Shown piece by piece: positions 5,938-15,900 of a stretch of DNA of 23,252 nucleotides. Location of the stretch: IMG/VR virus record IMGVR_UViG_3300030412_000051, positions 1-23,252 of that record. The stretch is one strand, 5' to 3'. The stretch comes from a virus. Position 1 is the stretch's first letter, and each line of letters opens with the position of its first letter. The position numbers and the translations under genes were made by a program. The notes beneath the pieces were generated by a model, which ran no database searches, was not told where the DNA came from, and saw only the letters and a program-made list of their open reading frames with translations.

Positions 5938-6864
5938 ATGGCAAATGCCACAGTATCACGTACAGGTCAGGTCAACTCAGCAGGTGACGCTACAGCGTTA
6001 TTCTTGAAAGTATTTGCTGGTGAAGTCTTAACATCATTCTCTAACGCCAATGTGATGATGGACAAGCACATGGTTCGTACTATCGCTAATGGTAAATCAG
6101 CACAGTTCCCTGTCATCGGCACAGCTACTGCTAGTTACCACACGCCGGGTACAGAGATTACAGGCCAGTCAATCAAAGGTAACGAACGAGTAATCACTAT
6201 TGATGACTTGCTTATTGCCGATGTCTTCATGGCTAACATTGATGAAGCAATGGCTCACTATGACTTACGTAGCCCGTATGCGAATGAATTAGGTATCGTC
6301 TTAGCTAACACTATGGATGCCAACATTCAGCAAGTTATGGCCTTAGCAGCACGTGCCTCAGCTACTGTCACAGGTGGTAACGGCGGTACTCAGTTAACCA
6401 ACGCTGGTTATGCGACCACTGGTTCAACAATCGCTTCAGGTATCTTTGAGGCCGCGCAGGTATTAGATGAGAAGAATGTCCCGTCTCAAGACCGTAAGTG
6501 TAACTTAAAGCCAGCACAGTATTACTTGCTTGCTCAAACTACCAGCGTCTTGAATAAAGACTGGGGTGGTCAAGGTTCTTATTCTGAAGGTTCAGTTATT
6601 AAAGTAGCTGACGTTGAGATTGTTAAGACTAACCAGCTACCATCTACAGTAGTCGCTACAGGCCCAACAGCTTATCAAGGTACTTTCACTAATACTTCAG
6701 GCTTGGTTTATCACCCTTCAGCCGTAGGTACAGTTAAGTTACTTGACTTGGCTATCGAAGACCAATATGACGTTCGCCGTCAAGGTTCTTTGGTTGTCGC
6801 TAAGTACGCTGTAGGTCACGGTATCTTACGACCTGAATGTGCAGTAGAGCTTCTTAAAGCTTAA
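5938..6864 (+). CDS. Major capsid protein, T7 gp10-like, 308 aa
   Basis: The main shell protein, with the HK97 fold in this family. It starts MANATVSRTGQVNSAGDATALFL and continues with the conserved block FAGEVLTSFSNANVMMDKHMVRTI, GKSAQFPVIGTATASYHTPGTEI, and NERVITIDDLLIADVFMANIDEAM. Next come YANELGIVLANTMDANIQQVMAL and, near the C-terminus, EDQYDVRRQGSLVVAKYAVGHG with the ending LRPECAVELL. This order is characteristic of T7-group capsid proteins, and the length (308) is close to T7 gp10A (345 aa). I see no slippage site or extended second frame for a gp10B-like product, because a terminator follows at once. It is expected to be the most expressed gene of the window: dedicated leader, strong ribosome binding site, own terminator. 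Confidence 0.97.
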   Translation: MANATVSRTGQVNSAGDATALFLKVFAGEVLTSFSNANVMMDKHMVRTIANGKSAQFPVIGTATASYHTPGTEITGQSIKGNERVITIDDLLIADVFMANIDEAMAHYDLRSPYANELGIVLANTMDANIQQVMALAARASATVTGGNGGTQLTNAGYATTGSTIASGIFEAAQVLDEKNVPSQDRKCNLKPAQYYLLAQTTSVLNKDWGGQGSYSEGSVIKVADVEIVKTNQLPSTVVATGPTAYQGTFTNTSGLVYHPSAVGTVKLLDLAIEDQYDVRRQGSLVVAKYAVGHGILRPECAVELLKA

Positions 6865-6870
6865 TCAGTT

Positions 6871-6908
6871 AAACCCCATGGGGCTATCTTCGGATGGCCC
6901 CTTTTTTT
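6871..6908 (+). terminator. Strong Rho-independent terminator with UUCG tetraloop after the capsid gene (Tphi-like)
   Basis: GGGGCTATC (6880-6888) pairs over nine positions, including one G-U pair, with GATGGCCCC (6893-6901) around a TTCG loop; seven T residues follow at 6902-6908. The UUCG loop makes the hairpin very stable. T7 has its main terminator Tphi at the same place, after gene 10. CCCC just upstream (6874-6877) could pair with the GGGG of the 5' arm and give a competing fold that may tune read-through into the tail genes. Confidence 0.92.
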
Positions 6909-6923
6909 ACAAATGGAATCAAA

Positions 6924-7517
6924 ATGGCAACTACAAGTAACCTGCACACCTCCGCTCTTAACGCTATAAACACGATGTTAGGCACTATCGGTCAGTCACC
7001 CGTTTCAAGCTTAGAGACTCCGGGATTAGTTGATGCGGTGGTTGCTAAGTCAATGTTAGCAGAAGTAACCAGAGACTTTCTCTCTGAGGGTTGGAACTTT
7101 AATACCGACTACGATTATGAATTAGCCCCGGATGCTGATGGATTTATAGCCCCCGGCAGCAACGTCCTTGAAATAGACACCACCCCTGAGTACCGCGCTT
7201 ATGATGTCGTACTCCGTGGATACAGGCTATGGGACAAGGCAAGCAAGACATACCTATTTAGCAATGCATTGAAATTCAATATTACATGGTTGTTAGATTT
7301 TGAAGAAATACCAGAAGCAGCTAGACGATATATCACAATACGAGCTAGCCGCACGTTCCAAGATAGAGTACTGGGAAGTGACACCATACACGCCTATACG
7401 CAGAGCGACGAGAACCGAGCGCGTGCCGCTGTTGAACGTGCTGAGAACAAATCAAGCAACCCTAATATCTTCGACTCTGAAGATGTGTATGGAATCATTG
7501 ACCGAGATAATTACTAA
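6924..7517 (+). CDS. Tail tubular protein A, T7 gp11-like (gatekeeper), 197 aa
   Basis: It forms the ring joining portal to nozzle in T7-like tails. Features seen: LHTSALNAINTMLGTIGQSPVSSLE near the N-terminus, VVAKSMLAEVTRDFLSEGWNFNTD, the NVLEIDTT strand, and YITIRASRTFQDRVLGS followed by the Asp/Glu-Arg-rich helix ENRARAAVERAENKSSN. This order fits the T7 gp11 family. Length equals the T7 protein (196 aa) if ATG 6924 is used. An upstream in-frame ATG at 6894 lies within the terminator stem, so it is rejected. GGA seven bases before 6924 is a weak ribosome binding site. The stop overlaps the tail tubular B start as TAATG, which implies coupled synthesis of the two tail-tube partners. Confidence 0.93.
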   Translation: MATTSNLHTSALNAINTMLGTIGQSPVSSLETPGLVDAVVAKSMLAEVTRDFLSEGWNFNTDYDYELAPDADGFIAPGSNVLEIDTTPEYRAYDVVLRGYRLWDKASKTYLFSNALKFNITWLLDFEEIPEAARRYITIRASRTFQDRVLGSDTIHAYTQSDENRARAAVERAENKSSNPNIFDSEDVYGIIDRDNY

Positions 7518-9568
7518 TGGCAACAGCTTATGGAACCACGTTAAAGAATACGTCTATACCCAGCCTATACAATGGCGTGTCTGAGCAACCCGCAAGTCTA
7601 CGCCTACCCTCTCAATGTGAGCTACAGGAGAATGGCTACCCGTCTCTAGTTGATGGACTGAAGAAAAGACCTTCATCGGAATTTATAGCTAAGCTGGACG
7701 CACTTAATGACGACACACGTTTAGTCCACTTTATCAACCGTGACGCTTCTGAACGCTATGTTGTCATGTTAGGTGACGGGACATTAACAATCCACGACCT
7801 AGCAGGAAACGCTAAGACAGTTAACTTCACAGCTCCCGCCTCCTACCTTGATTGTACAGACCCAAGGCAAGAACTAGCTATTATGACGGTAGCCGACTTC
7901 ACGTTCCTTGTGAATAAAACAACAGTAACAGCTATGGATGCCGCTGTCACAGTAGGTACAGCTAAAGGAGCCAAGCAGGTTTTCAGTGAGCTTCCTACTT
8001 CCGGCATGACGCTGAATGACGTGTACAAGATAGAAGGTGATGCAAATAACACCTTTGATAACTACTATGTCAGATGGAATGGAAGCACGTGGGAAGAGAC
8101 GACTGAGGTAGGTATCGAATATAAGTTCGACGCTTCTACCATGCCTCACCAACTCACGCGGGAACCTGATGGCACATTTACTTTTGATGTCATAGACTGG
8201 GCTGAACGCGCTGTTGGAGATGTCGATTCTGTACAACAGCCTAGCTTTGTTGGACGTACAGTTACCGATATATTCTTACACCGTAACCGATTAGGTTTCC
8301 TATCAGGCGAGAATGTAATTCTATCAACAGCTCCAGCAAGTGACTTCAGCTTCTGGAAGGAGTCAGCTACGACCATCATTGACTCTGACCCTATAGATAC
8401 CCCAGCTGGTCACTCTAAGGTATCAACTCTCTATCACGCCTCAGCGTTCGATAGGTCATTGGTACTGTTCTCTGAGCAGACTCAGTTCATCTTGTCAGCT
8501 CCAAATACCCTAACGCCACACACAGCCACGCTAGATGTATCGACAGAGTTTGAAGCGAGTCCTTTCTGTCACCCTGCCAGTGCTGGGCCTAATCTCTATT
8601 TCACCGTACCCCGTGGCTCTCATACCGCAGTACGTGAATACTTCGTCCAGAATGACGTTACCACTAATGATGCAGCCGATATAACAGCGCATGTTCCTAA
8701 CTACCTCCCTTCAGGTGTCTACGACTTAACCTCCAGTTCTAACGAGGATATTCTATTCGCACTATCCACTGAAGAACGTAATGCTATGTGGACATACAAG
8801 TTCTATTGGCAAGCGGATGAGAAGGTTCAATCATCTTGGGGTAAATGGACGTTCGATGAGGACGACATTATTCTTGGTATGGGTATGGTTCATTCTGATA
8901 TGTATCATGTTACCCAGCGACCTGATGGAACCTACCTTGAACGGACGACACTCAATGGTGGCGTGGTCGATACAGGAATGAACGTCAAGTTCCTGTTAGA
9001 TAGACGTACCGAACTGACAGGTTCTTACGACTCAGGGACTAACGAAACAACCTGGACTCTTCCGTATGAGTATGAAGGTGTCGTCGAGGCTGTCTTAGGC
9101 TCCACGTATGGTACAAGCGCAGGTAAGCGGCTATCCCTAACCAATGTAACCCCAACAACATATAAGGCTACAGGTAACTTCTCAAGCGGTATCGCCTACG
9201 TAGGACTACCCTTCACCTTCCGTTACCGCTTTAGTGAACAGATGATGAGAGATGGTAGCAACAATGCGATTAGAGATGGACGCTTAATGCTACGTCAATT
9301 CGCTGTCAACTATACCGATACTGGTTACTTCAAGATAACGGTATCCCCTGACTATCGAGATGTATACACCTATGAGTTCACCGGGAAGATTCTAGGTACA
9401 GGTGGCTTCTTACTAGGCGCACTCCCTATCAGCTCAGGCTCATTCAAATTCCCTATCATGTCTGACTCAACACAGGTATCTATTGAAATCACCAATGACT
9501 CACCTCTCCCCTCAATCTTCCAATCCGCAGAATGGGTTGGCCTATTCCACTCGAAATCCTCACGTTAG
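7517..9568 (+). CDS. Tail tubular protein B (nozzle), T7 gp12-like, 683 aa
   Basis: The nozzle is the beta-propeller-rich hexamer at the tail tip through which DNA leaves. The N-terminus is typical of gp12: SIPSLYNGVSEQPASLRLPSQC and ENGYPSLVDGLKKRPSSEF. Further family blocks are PSFVGRTVTDIFLHRNRLGFLSGENVILS, SDFSFWKESATTIIDSDPID, the LVLFSEQTQFILS segment, and the C-terminal region with WGKWTFDEDDI and RDGRLMLRQFAVNYTDTGYF. T7 gp12 is longer (794 aa); the difference is spread through the middle and not an obvious truncation. Translation starts at the TAATG overlap with the A subunit. The 3' end overlaps the gp13-like gene in another frame. Confidence 0.95.
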   Translation: MATAYGTTLKNTSIPSLYNGVSEQPASLRLPSQCELQENGYPSLVDGLKKRPSSEFIAKLDALNDDTRLVHFINRDASERYVVMLGDGTLTIHDLAGNAKTVNFTAPASYLDCTDPRQELAIMTVADFTFLVNKTTVTAMDAAVTVGTAKGAKQVFSELPTSGMTLNDVYKIEGDANNTFDNYYVRWNGSTWEETTEVGIEYKFDASTMPHQLTREPDGTFTFDVIDWAERAVGDVDSVQQPSFVGRTVTDIFLHRNRLGFLSGENVILSTAPASDFSFWKESATTIIDSDPIDTPAGHSKVSTLYHASAFDRSLVLFSEQTQFILSAPNTLTPHTATLDVSTEFEASPFCHPASAGPNLYFTVPRGSHTAVREYFVQNDVTTNDAADITAHVPNYLPSGVYDLTSSSNEDILFALSTEERNAMWTYKFYWQADEKVQSSWGKWTFDEDDIILGMGMVHSDMYHVTQRPDGTYLERTTLNGGVVDTGMNVKFLLDRRTELTGSYDSGTNETTWTLPYEYEGVVEAVLGSTYGTSAGKRLSLTNVTPTTYKATGNFSSGIAYVGLPFTFRYRFSEQMMRDGSNNAIRDGRLMLRQFAVNYTDTGYFKITVSPDYRDVYTYEFTGKILGTGGFLLGALPISSGSFKFPIMSDSTQVSIEITNDSPLPSIFQSAEWVGLFHSKSSR

Positions 9569-10013
9569 ACCAGCCACTCAAGATGATGTCTATCATATCG
9601 CTCCTCGTTTACGTAAGGCCGATATAGAAGAGATAAGGTTGTCTTCAGGCAGCACGCCTCTGGAGGCATTGCAACATGGCTTCGAGGCCGCACCTAGTTA
9701 CGTACTATGTCACAACGGGAACCCTGAAGTTATCTTCGGGGTTGTCCCTCACCCAGCTAATAGTGACTGGGGGATTGTATGGATGCTGGGAACCGACCTC
9801 ATTAGTAAATTCAGGACAGAGTTCATTCGGACAAGTTGTAAGGTATTCGATGAATGGCTAAAAGAATATGTCGTCCTGTTCAATTATGTACACGGCGATA
9901 ACCTCATTTCAAAGAGATGGTTACAGCACGCTGACTTCACTATTCACCCCGAAGAACCTTATGGTCTACATGGGGCTGACTTCAATTTATTCACAAGGAA
10001 ACGCAATGTGTGA
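9495..10013 (+). CDS. gp13-like protein, GNAT-like fold (DUF2833 type), about 172 aa
   Basis: The body HVRPATQDDVYHIAPRLRKAD, the GFEAAPSYVLCHNGNPEVIFGVV strand pair, WGIVWMLGTDLISKFRTEF, YVVLFNYVHGDNLISKRWLQHADF and the end GADFNLFTRKRNV match the layout of T7 gp13 (xIRPT start, W-NYV, FLK..GA, FxLFT end). T7 gp13 is needed for virion morphogenesis although it resembles an acyltransferase; catalysis is not implied. The start is uncertain. ATG 9495, TTG 9483 and TTG 9537 are all in frame within the nozzle gene, none with a clear Shine-Dalgarno. TTG 9537 would give a protein closest in length to T7 gp13 (138 aa). The gene overlaps the gp14-like start by eight bases. Confidence 0.82.
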   Translation: MTHLSPQSSNPQNGLAYSTRNPHVRPATQDDVYHIAPRLRKADIEEIRLSSGSTPLEALQHGFEAAPSYVLCHNGNPEVIFGVVPHPANSDWGIVWMLGTDLISKFRTEFIRTSCKVFDEWLKEYVVLFNYVHGDNLISKRWLQHADFTIHPEEPYGLHGADFNLFTRKRNV

Positions 10014-10512
10014 ACCCTCCACTTTAATGATGATGTCACTGGCCTTAACAGGTGTGTCCTCTATCTCATCTTTTATGGGACAGCAGGAAGACGCTAAGAA
10101 CCAACAAGCAGCTATCGACAATAATTACCAAGCTCAACTAGCAGACCTAGCAGCTCGACAGTCAGAACTAGACGGGACAGCTTTAGAAGAGAAGAGTGAC
10201 GTAGCGCGAGAAGCCTTAGTCCGTAAAGGTCAACTACGTGTAGCTACAGGTGAAGCAGGTGTTAGCGGCTTGGTTGTCGATTCATTACTGAACGATGTCC
10301 AGACACAAGCAGGACGTTCCGTATCTCGTATCGAAGAGAACCGAGTACGTGCCTCAAGTCAGAATGACCGCAGTAAACAATCGGCACACTCCTCAGCTCA
10401 ATCACAAACTAACGCAGCACGTGGCCCTAGCGCAGCCTCTCTTATAGGAGACCTAGGTAGTGCGGGGCTTCAGATACATAGCCAGTACAGCACTCCTACT
10501 AAGAAGGTATAA
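10006..10512 (+). CDS. Internal virion protein, T7 gp14-like, 168 aa
   Basis: The ATG at 10006 is chosen over upstream in-frame starts because it has AAGGA (9995-9999) six bases upstream and gives the Met-Cys N-terminus (MCEPSTLMMMSLALTGVSSIS) also present in T7 gp14. A hydrophobic N-terminal segment (about residues 7-25) is followed by a long charged, Gln/Ala-rich helical region (GQQEDAKNQQAAI, NYQAQLADLAARQSEL, RVATGEAGVSGLVVDSLL) and a Ser/Gln-rich tail. T7 gp14 leaves the head first on infection and forms the outer-membrane part of the ejection channel. Size is slightly below T7 (196 aa). It lies directly before the gp15- and gp16-like genes, completing the T7 order. Confidence 0.88.
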   Translation: MCEPSTLMMMSLALTGVSSISSFMGQQEDAKNQQAAIDNNYQAQLADLAARQSELDGTALEEKSDVAREALVRKGQLRVATGEAGVSGLVVDSLLNDVQTQAGRSVSRIEENRVRASSQNDRSKQSAHSSAQSQTNAARGPSAASLIGDLGSAGLQIHSQYSTPTKKV

Positions 10513-10514
10513 GC

Positions 10515-12905
10515 ATGGCCCAGAAAACTACTCAACGAACAAATGTAAACGCTTCCGGGACTACCAGCATTAATCGAAGCGCACCCGGCGTACACGCAGC
10601 TCCTGTAGACCGTACCGTAGTTCCAGAGATAAGCAACATGTCTCAACTAGCAGATGGACTTAAGAAGGTGTCTCCCGGATTCAATAAGTATCTACAGGGT
10701 AGACATCAGAAGTATGTAGAGAGCGAATCACTGGCAGGTGAACAAGCCGCGTCCTTATCGAAAGATGAAGTAGACGAGAAGATTGCTTTAGGTGAATTAC
10801 AGCCAGAGCAATCCCCTTGGTTCCAACAAGCTTACATGCGTCAATCAGGAATTAATGCTGGTAAACGTAGGGCGCTTCAGCTAGCCGAATCATATAACGA
10901 CCCAGCTCAATTCAATGCAGATACTGACGACATTAATAAGTTCTTTGGTGATACGCTTAATGCTGACATCGAAGGGCTAGATGATGACGACTTTAAGGTC
11001 GGCTATCTGAATGCTGTACGTGGCGCTGAAGACGGTATCCGTAAGGACTATACTGCAAAGCATATTGAACAGGTGCGTAAAGATGTTAAAGAGCAAGCAT
11101 ACCAAGCCTATAACAATGCATTCAACGACATGGGCGCTTCAGGCTCCTACGATGTAGCGAACCTCAAGACACTGGCTGAGAATGCCAGAGCATTAAACCT
11201 ACAGAACCATGAGCTTAATTCATTAGCTTATACCGCAGCTGTCAACCACGCTATGTCAGGTGACGGGCATCCTGAAGTGTTTGAAATGTTTAAGAACAAA
11301 GGTGAGAATGGTGTCGCAAGTCTTTATTATACTTCAGATTATGCTGACCAGATTGAGAAAGCACAGCGTCAAGCCACAGCTCTCAAGACATCTAAAAGCG
11401 CAGTACTGAATAATCAAGTTAAGTTCGCAGCAGCTCAGGAATGGGAAGACAAACTTAAAGCTACTGGTGGTGTATACGACTTCAAAGCTTTATATGAAGA
11501 TGTGTTCGACAAAGAAAGTAATCCCACTGGACGACTAACTGTTGGTCAGGCTGAACAGATTCAAGCTCAAGCCGAGAAGATGATGAGCGGCGGCACTGAA
11601 GTAAACAACAAAGAGCTATACCTTCAGTTCAAAGATAGAGCAGCAGCTGGTGAAGATATTGTCGAAGAAGTACGGGCATCCACCTTAACGCTAGGTCAGA
11701 TAAACACGCTTGAGAAAAGCTCACTAGATGCACGTGCAGATAAAGCAACACAAGCTCGTATCGGTTCTTATCTTAGAACACGTCCCGACTTACTGCATAG
11801 TGAGAAGCCTGCCGACATTAAGAGAGCAGCTCAGTCCGTATTGGATGAGGAGTTCGCTCAAACAGGTGACATCAACTCAGCTATTATTGGCTCACTTGAC
11901 ACCCTTAAGAAGTCAGGTGTGCTTCCCCCGCAGATAGACTCCATGCTTAAGACAGCTACGCCGAACAACCCAGACACTTGGGTACAAGCTACTAACGCTT
12001 ATCGGATATTGCAAGAGCAAGCTCCCGTGTATCTCAGACAGACATTCACCGACAGTAAGCAATCAGCTATGTTCGACTCATTCAACGCTATGACAAGCTA
12101 CGAAGGTTACACCCCAGAGCAAGCAATGGAAGCCTTGAATAACAGAACACCTCAACAGGTGGAAGCTGGTCAGATGGCATTCAGCAACCCCATTATGAAA
12201 AGCACAATGTTCTCCAAGATAGCCTCAGCTTTTGAAGGACATGCTGGGTATGCAACGATGAGCAGACAGGTGGCTGAGGTTATCGAGAATAGACTGCAAA
12301 TGCCAGACGCTCCCCAGCTTACTCCCGACTTAATTGATGAGGCTGTAGAGCGCGTGGAGGCTCGACACGTAGTCATTGGTAACACATGGATAGACCGACA
12401 AGTCCCCGGCGCTAACATAGACGGACTTGAAGATGCTGTCTCCGACTTTCTCCCTTCCTATTACAGCAACATGAACCCACAAGTTGGACTCGAAGCGGTA
12501 CGTATTGTACCTGATGCCCACACTTCAGCAGACGGTTCATGGGTAGCATTGGACAGGAATGGGGCTAGATTGCCGGGGCGTATCAATGTGAAGGAGTTTG
12601 TCACTGACCATAAAATATCTACGGGAGACCTTCTGTCTCAGGAAGAAAGAGAACGCTCAACGGTTCAAGGCCAATACGATGCACTCCGTAAAGACCTAGA
12701 CGATATTGATGTCGCTAATAAAGGATTCACATATTGGTCGGAACAAGGAGAAGCAGACCCTAAGTTCTTATCAAACATGAAGTTACGTGAGAAAACTATT
12801 AACGACATGAAGACACTTGAGGAAAGACTTAAAACATTCTCAGGCCCACGACAAGCTTCTTTCAGTGAGCTATTCACTGACAGCATAGCGAACCGACCTA
12901 ATTAA
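10515..12905 (+). CDS. Internal virion protein, T7 gp15-like, 796 aa
   Basis: A large soluble helical protein between the gp14- and gp16-like genes, with length close to T7 gp15 (747 aa). The N-terminus is Thr/Ser/Asn-rich, then MSQLADGLKKVSPGFNKYLQGRHQKYVESE and the block ALGELQPEQSPWFQQAYMRQSGINAGKRRA, the family's usual 'Sxx-W-x-x-G-x-x-x-A' region before LNADIEGLDDDDFKVGYLNAV. The rest is helical repeats with Gln/Ala/Glu bias and no membrane segment. In T7, gp15 and gp16 form the core stacked on the portal and become the periplasmic ejection conduit. A ribosome site AGAAGG precedes the ATG. The call rests on position, size and composition plus partial motif similarity, so it is strong for role but less so residue by residue. 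Confidence 0.9.
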   Translation: MAQKTTQRTNVNASGTTSINRSAPGVHAAPVDRTVVPEISNMSQLADGLKKVSPGFNKYLQGRHQKYVESESLAGEQAASLSKDEVDEKIALGELQPEQSPWFQQAYMRQSGINAGKRRALQLAESYNDPAQFNADTDDINKFFGDTLNADIEGLDDDDFKVGYLNAVRGAEDGIRKDYTAKHIEQVRKDVKEQAYQAYNNAFNDMGASGSYDVANLKTLAENARALNLQNHELNSLAYTAAVNHAMSGDGHPEVFEMFKNKGENGVASLYYTSDYADQIEKAQRQATALKTSKSAVLNNQVKFAAAQEWEDKLKATGGVYDFKALYEDVFDKESNPTGRLTVGQAEQIQAQAEKMMSGGTEVNNKELYLQFKDRAAAGEDIVEEVRASTLTLGQINTLEKSSLDARADKATQARIGSYLRTRPDLLHSEKPADIKRAAQSVLDEEFAQTGDINSAIIGSLDTLKKSGVLPPQIDSMLKTATPNNPDTWVQATNAYRILQEQAPVYLRQTFTDSKQSAMFDSFNAMTSYEGYTPEQAMEALNNRTPQQVEAGQMAFSNPIMKSTMFSKIASAFEGHAGYATMSRQVAEVIENRLQMPDAPQLTPDLIDEAVERVEARHVVIGNTWIDRQVPGANIDGLEDAVSDFLPSYYSNMNPQVGLEAVRIVPDAHTSADGSWVALDRNGARLPGRINVKEFVTDHKISTGDLLSQEERERSTVQGQYDALRKDLDDIDVANKGFTYWSEQGEADPKFLSNMKLREKTINDMKTLEERLKTFSGPRQASFSELFTDSIANRPN

Positions 12906-12924
12906 CAATAAACAAGGAAACTAA

Positions 12925-15900
12925 ATGGAACTGAACCTTCAATCTCCTGATTTACAACAGGAGCCAATCGCTCCTCAGATAGAGGATATACCGTTACATG
13001 CGACCCCTCTTCCCAATCTATCGGACGAAGCCGTAGCTCAAGCCGATATTGCAAGACAGCAGGTTGAAGGTCAGACTACTTATGATGACTTTAAGGCGGC
13101 GGTCAAAGACCAAGATTTTATCTTACCTGCATTAGACCATGTACTTAATGAGCATAACTTCCCTGTAGATGTTAACTGGCAAGGCCCAACTCCTGAAATG
13201 CTTGAAGAAGCTAAAGTTCCACAAGACATGCAGCCCATGCTTTATAACACCTTAAGCGAAGACCACTACATGAAGCAGCTTGGTGAGCTTCAGAACGCTA
13301 TGGCTAATGAGCAGACTATTGAAGACTATGGCGTTAAAGGTGCTTGGTTACGATTTGGTATGAACCTTCTCGACCCCGGCAACTTAGCTATAGCAGCTAC
13401 ACTTCCTTTAGCTGAAGTAGGCGTACCTGAAGCATTGATGATGCATAAGCTAGGCCGTCTTGGTTCGGCAGTTCGCGGTGGTATCTTAGCGGGAGCTGAG
13501 AATGCTGGAGTACAAGCTTTAATTAACGAAGCTAACCCCTTAGGTACAAACGAAGATGTCGCTTATGCAGCCTTGTTCGGGATTGGCTTTGGTGGTGCTG
13601 TAGGTGGCGCATTTCACCGTAACACTTCACAGGTCATAGAGGATAATGCCTTGCAAGTTATTCGGGCTATTGACGAAAAGAACAGTAAAGCAACTGTAGG
13701 TGGTAACGCAGGTGCGGCTGAAGTATCTGGCCCAGCAGCGAACCAATCACTAGCAGATAACCCCTTGACTCCTGAAGAACTTAACGCTCCTGAAGCTGTT
13801 ATGAGTAAATTCCGCTTTGACTCTGCCAGTCAGGTGGCTAATTCAGGTATGGATTCAGCACGTAAAGCTGGTAACGACCTCATGGAAGACGCGGTAGGTA
13901 AGAAGGGACACGCACTTAACTCCGAAGGTGGTGCAGCAAGTGCCATTCAAAGACAGACGTACAAGGCGTGGAATATCGACATGCGTAAATCAGTCGAACC
14001 CCATGTAGCTGAGTACAAGAAGTCTCTTCCGATACAAGAACGATTCCTTCACCCTATTAAGATACGGGAAGACTTCTTCCGTCAAGTCACTAGACATATC
14101 GAACTGGAAGATAGTGTTAACCCTCAAGTACAGAAAGCAGCTGATGGCTTCCGTGATTTATATGCACGTATGCTAGATGAACAACAAGGCGCTAAAGTAT
14201 TCGGTTCAGATGCTATCCCTAAAGATAGACGGTATACACCTCACATCTGGGAACCTCAACGTGTCCGGGCTATGGTCGATGAGACTAATGTAGCTACGGT
14301 ATCTCGTTTGTTTCAACTAGCCATGACTAAAGGTGTCGACGTTTCTCCAGAAGAAGCTGTCTACTTTAAACGTGTTGCAGACTCTTTAGTTAAGAAGTTT
14401 GACAATAGGGCTTCGGCTGTTGATGACATGCAGGGATTCCATCTAAACCTGACCGATGCTGAAGAACTTAAGGTTCTTATGCGTGATGTTGGTGAGGAGA
14501 TGGATGATGATGTAATTGAAACCATTGTCAACTCAGTACTCAAGAAGCAGCGTGATGTCGGTAAAGCGTCTCACTTAAAGAGACGTATGGACTTAGATAT
14601 GTCGGCTTCAGTTCTTCACCCTAAAACTGGTAAGGAATTAACTTTATACGACCTCATTGAAACAGACGCTGAGAAAGCAGCCTTAAGATACATGCAGAAG
14701 GCTTCAGGATTGGTGGGACTGGCTCGTAAAGGTTATGGCAATACTAAGTCAGCTACGGCAGATATAGCGGCCTTAAAACAGCGTATAGAGAACGAGGGAC
14801 GTACTAAAGGTATTGATAAAGATACTATCGACAGAACCCTTAATAACATCTCTGTCACAGCTGATAACATCTTAGGCAAACCTATGGACACCCTTCAACG
14901 AACTGCCGGAGGTCGTGCTTTACGCGCAGCCACTGATGCAGCTTTTATTCGCTTCATGGGACAAACAGGAGCCGCTTCAGTAGCCGAGCTAGGCCAAGCA
15001 ATAGGGTACGCAGGGGTTATCAACGCAGTACGTCAATTAGCCCCTTCAATGCACCGAGCGTTCGATAGAATGGCTGTAGGTGACGATGTATCTAAAACCT
15101 TAAGTACCGAGCTGGAAGCAGTAGGTGCATGGGGTGGACACCGTCTTAACAATCAGGTTAGCTCGCGCTATAACGACCATGATGTCGAGTTCTTAAGTAG
15201 CTCGTTCAGACGACTGGATGCTGGGCTTCAGATTGGTAAACAGCTGACAGTTAAGTATTCAGGGCTAGGTCTTATCACTGACTTCTCACAGGAGTTCGCA
15301 GCTAGAGCCTTATCGCAAAAGCTATACAACCAAGCAATGCGCGCTGGGACTGGCAGCTTCGAAGATGTATGGAAGAAAGACTGGAAACGCTTTCATTTAT
15401 ATGGATTAAGCAAGCCAAAGGCAGAGAAGATATTCGCTCAGATTCGTAAGCACTCAGAAGGTACTAAGTCCAAATACTTCAAGACTGAAAAGCTAGGTAG
15501 ATTCAACTTGGATAAATGGGATAAGACTGAGCTAGATGATTTTACGCACGTGATGTTCAGGATGGTAACACATGCCGTTCAGGAAACTGACGTAGGTAAT
15601 ATGGCCTCATGGATGCATAAAGATTTAGCAAAAGCATTTATGCAGTTCCGTAGCTTTGTCGCAGGTTCGTACACACGGGCCACACTCAATGGTATCCACA
15701 TGAGAGACACTCAAGCAGCTGTAGGCTTTACTGCTTCAATGGCATTCGGTTGGGTGTCATACATGGCACAACAGCATATCAACTCAGTGGGTAAGGAAGA
15801 CGGTTGGCTTGAGAGACGTATAGAGACTGACCGTCAACTGGCAGCTCTCTATAGTCGTTCAGCATTCGCCTCCTTCACTCCAGCAATCATGGACTTCTTT

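Noticed and set aside
6894-6923. Upstream ATG 6894 as start of tail tubular protein A
   Set aside because: It lies within the 3' arm of the UUCG terminator hairpin; ATG 6924 gives the T7 family length and a sensible N-terminus.
9868-10005. Long N-terminal extension of the gp14-like protein from 9868
   Set aside because: It overlaps the gp13-like gene; ATG 10006 has a proper AAGGA and the Met-Cys start of the family.
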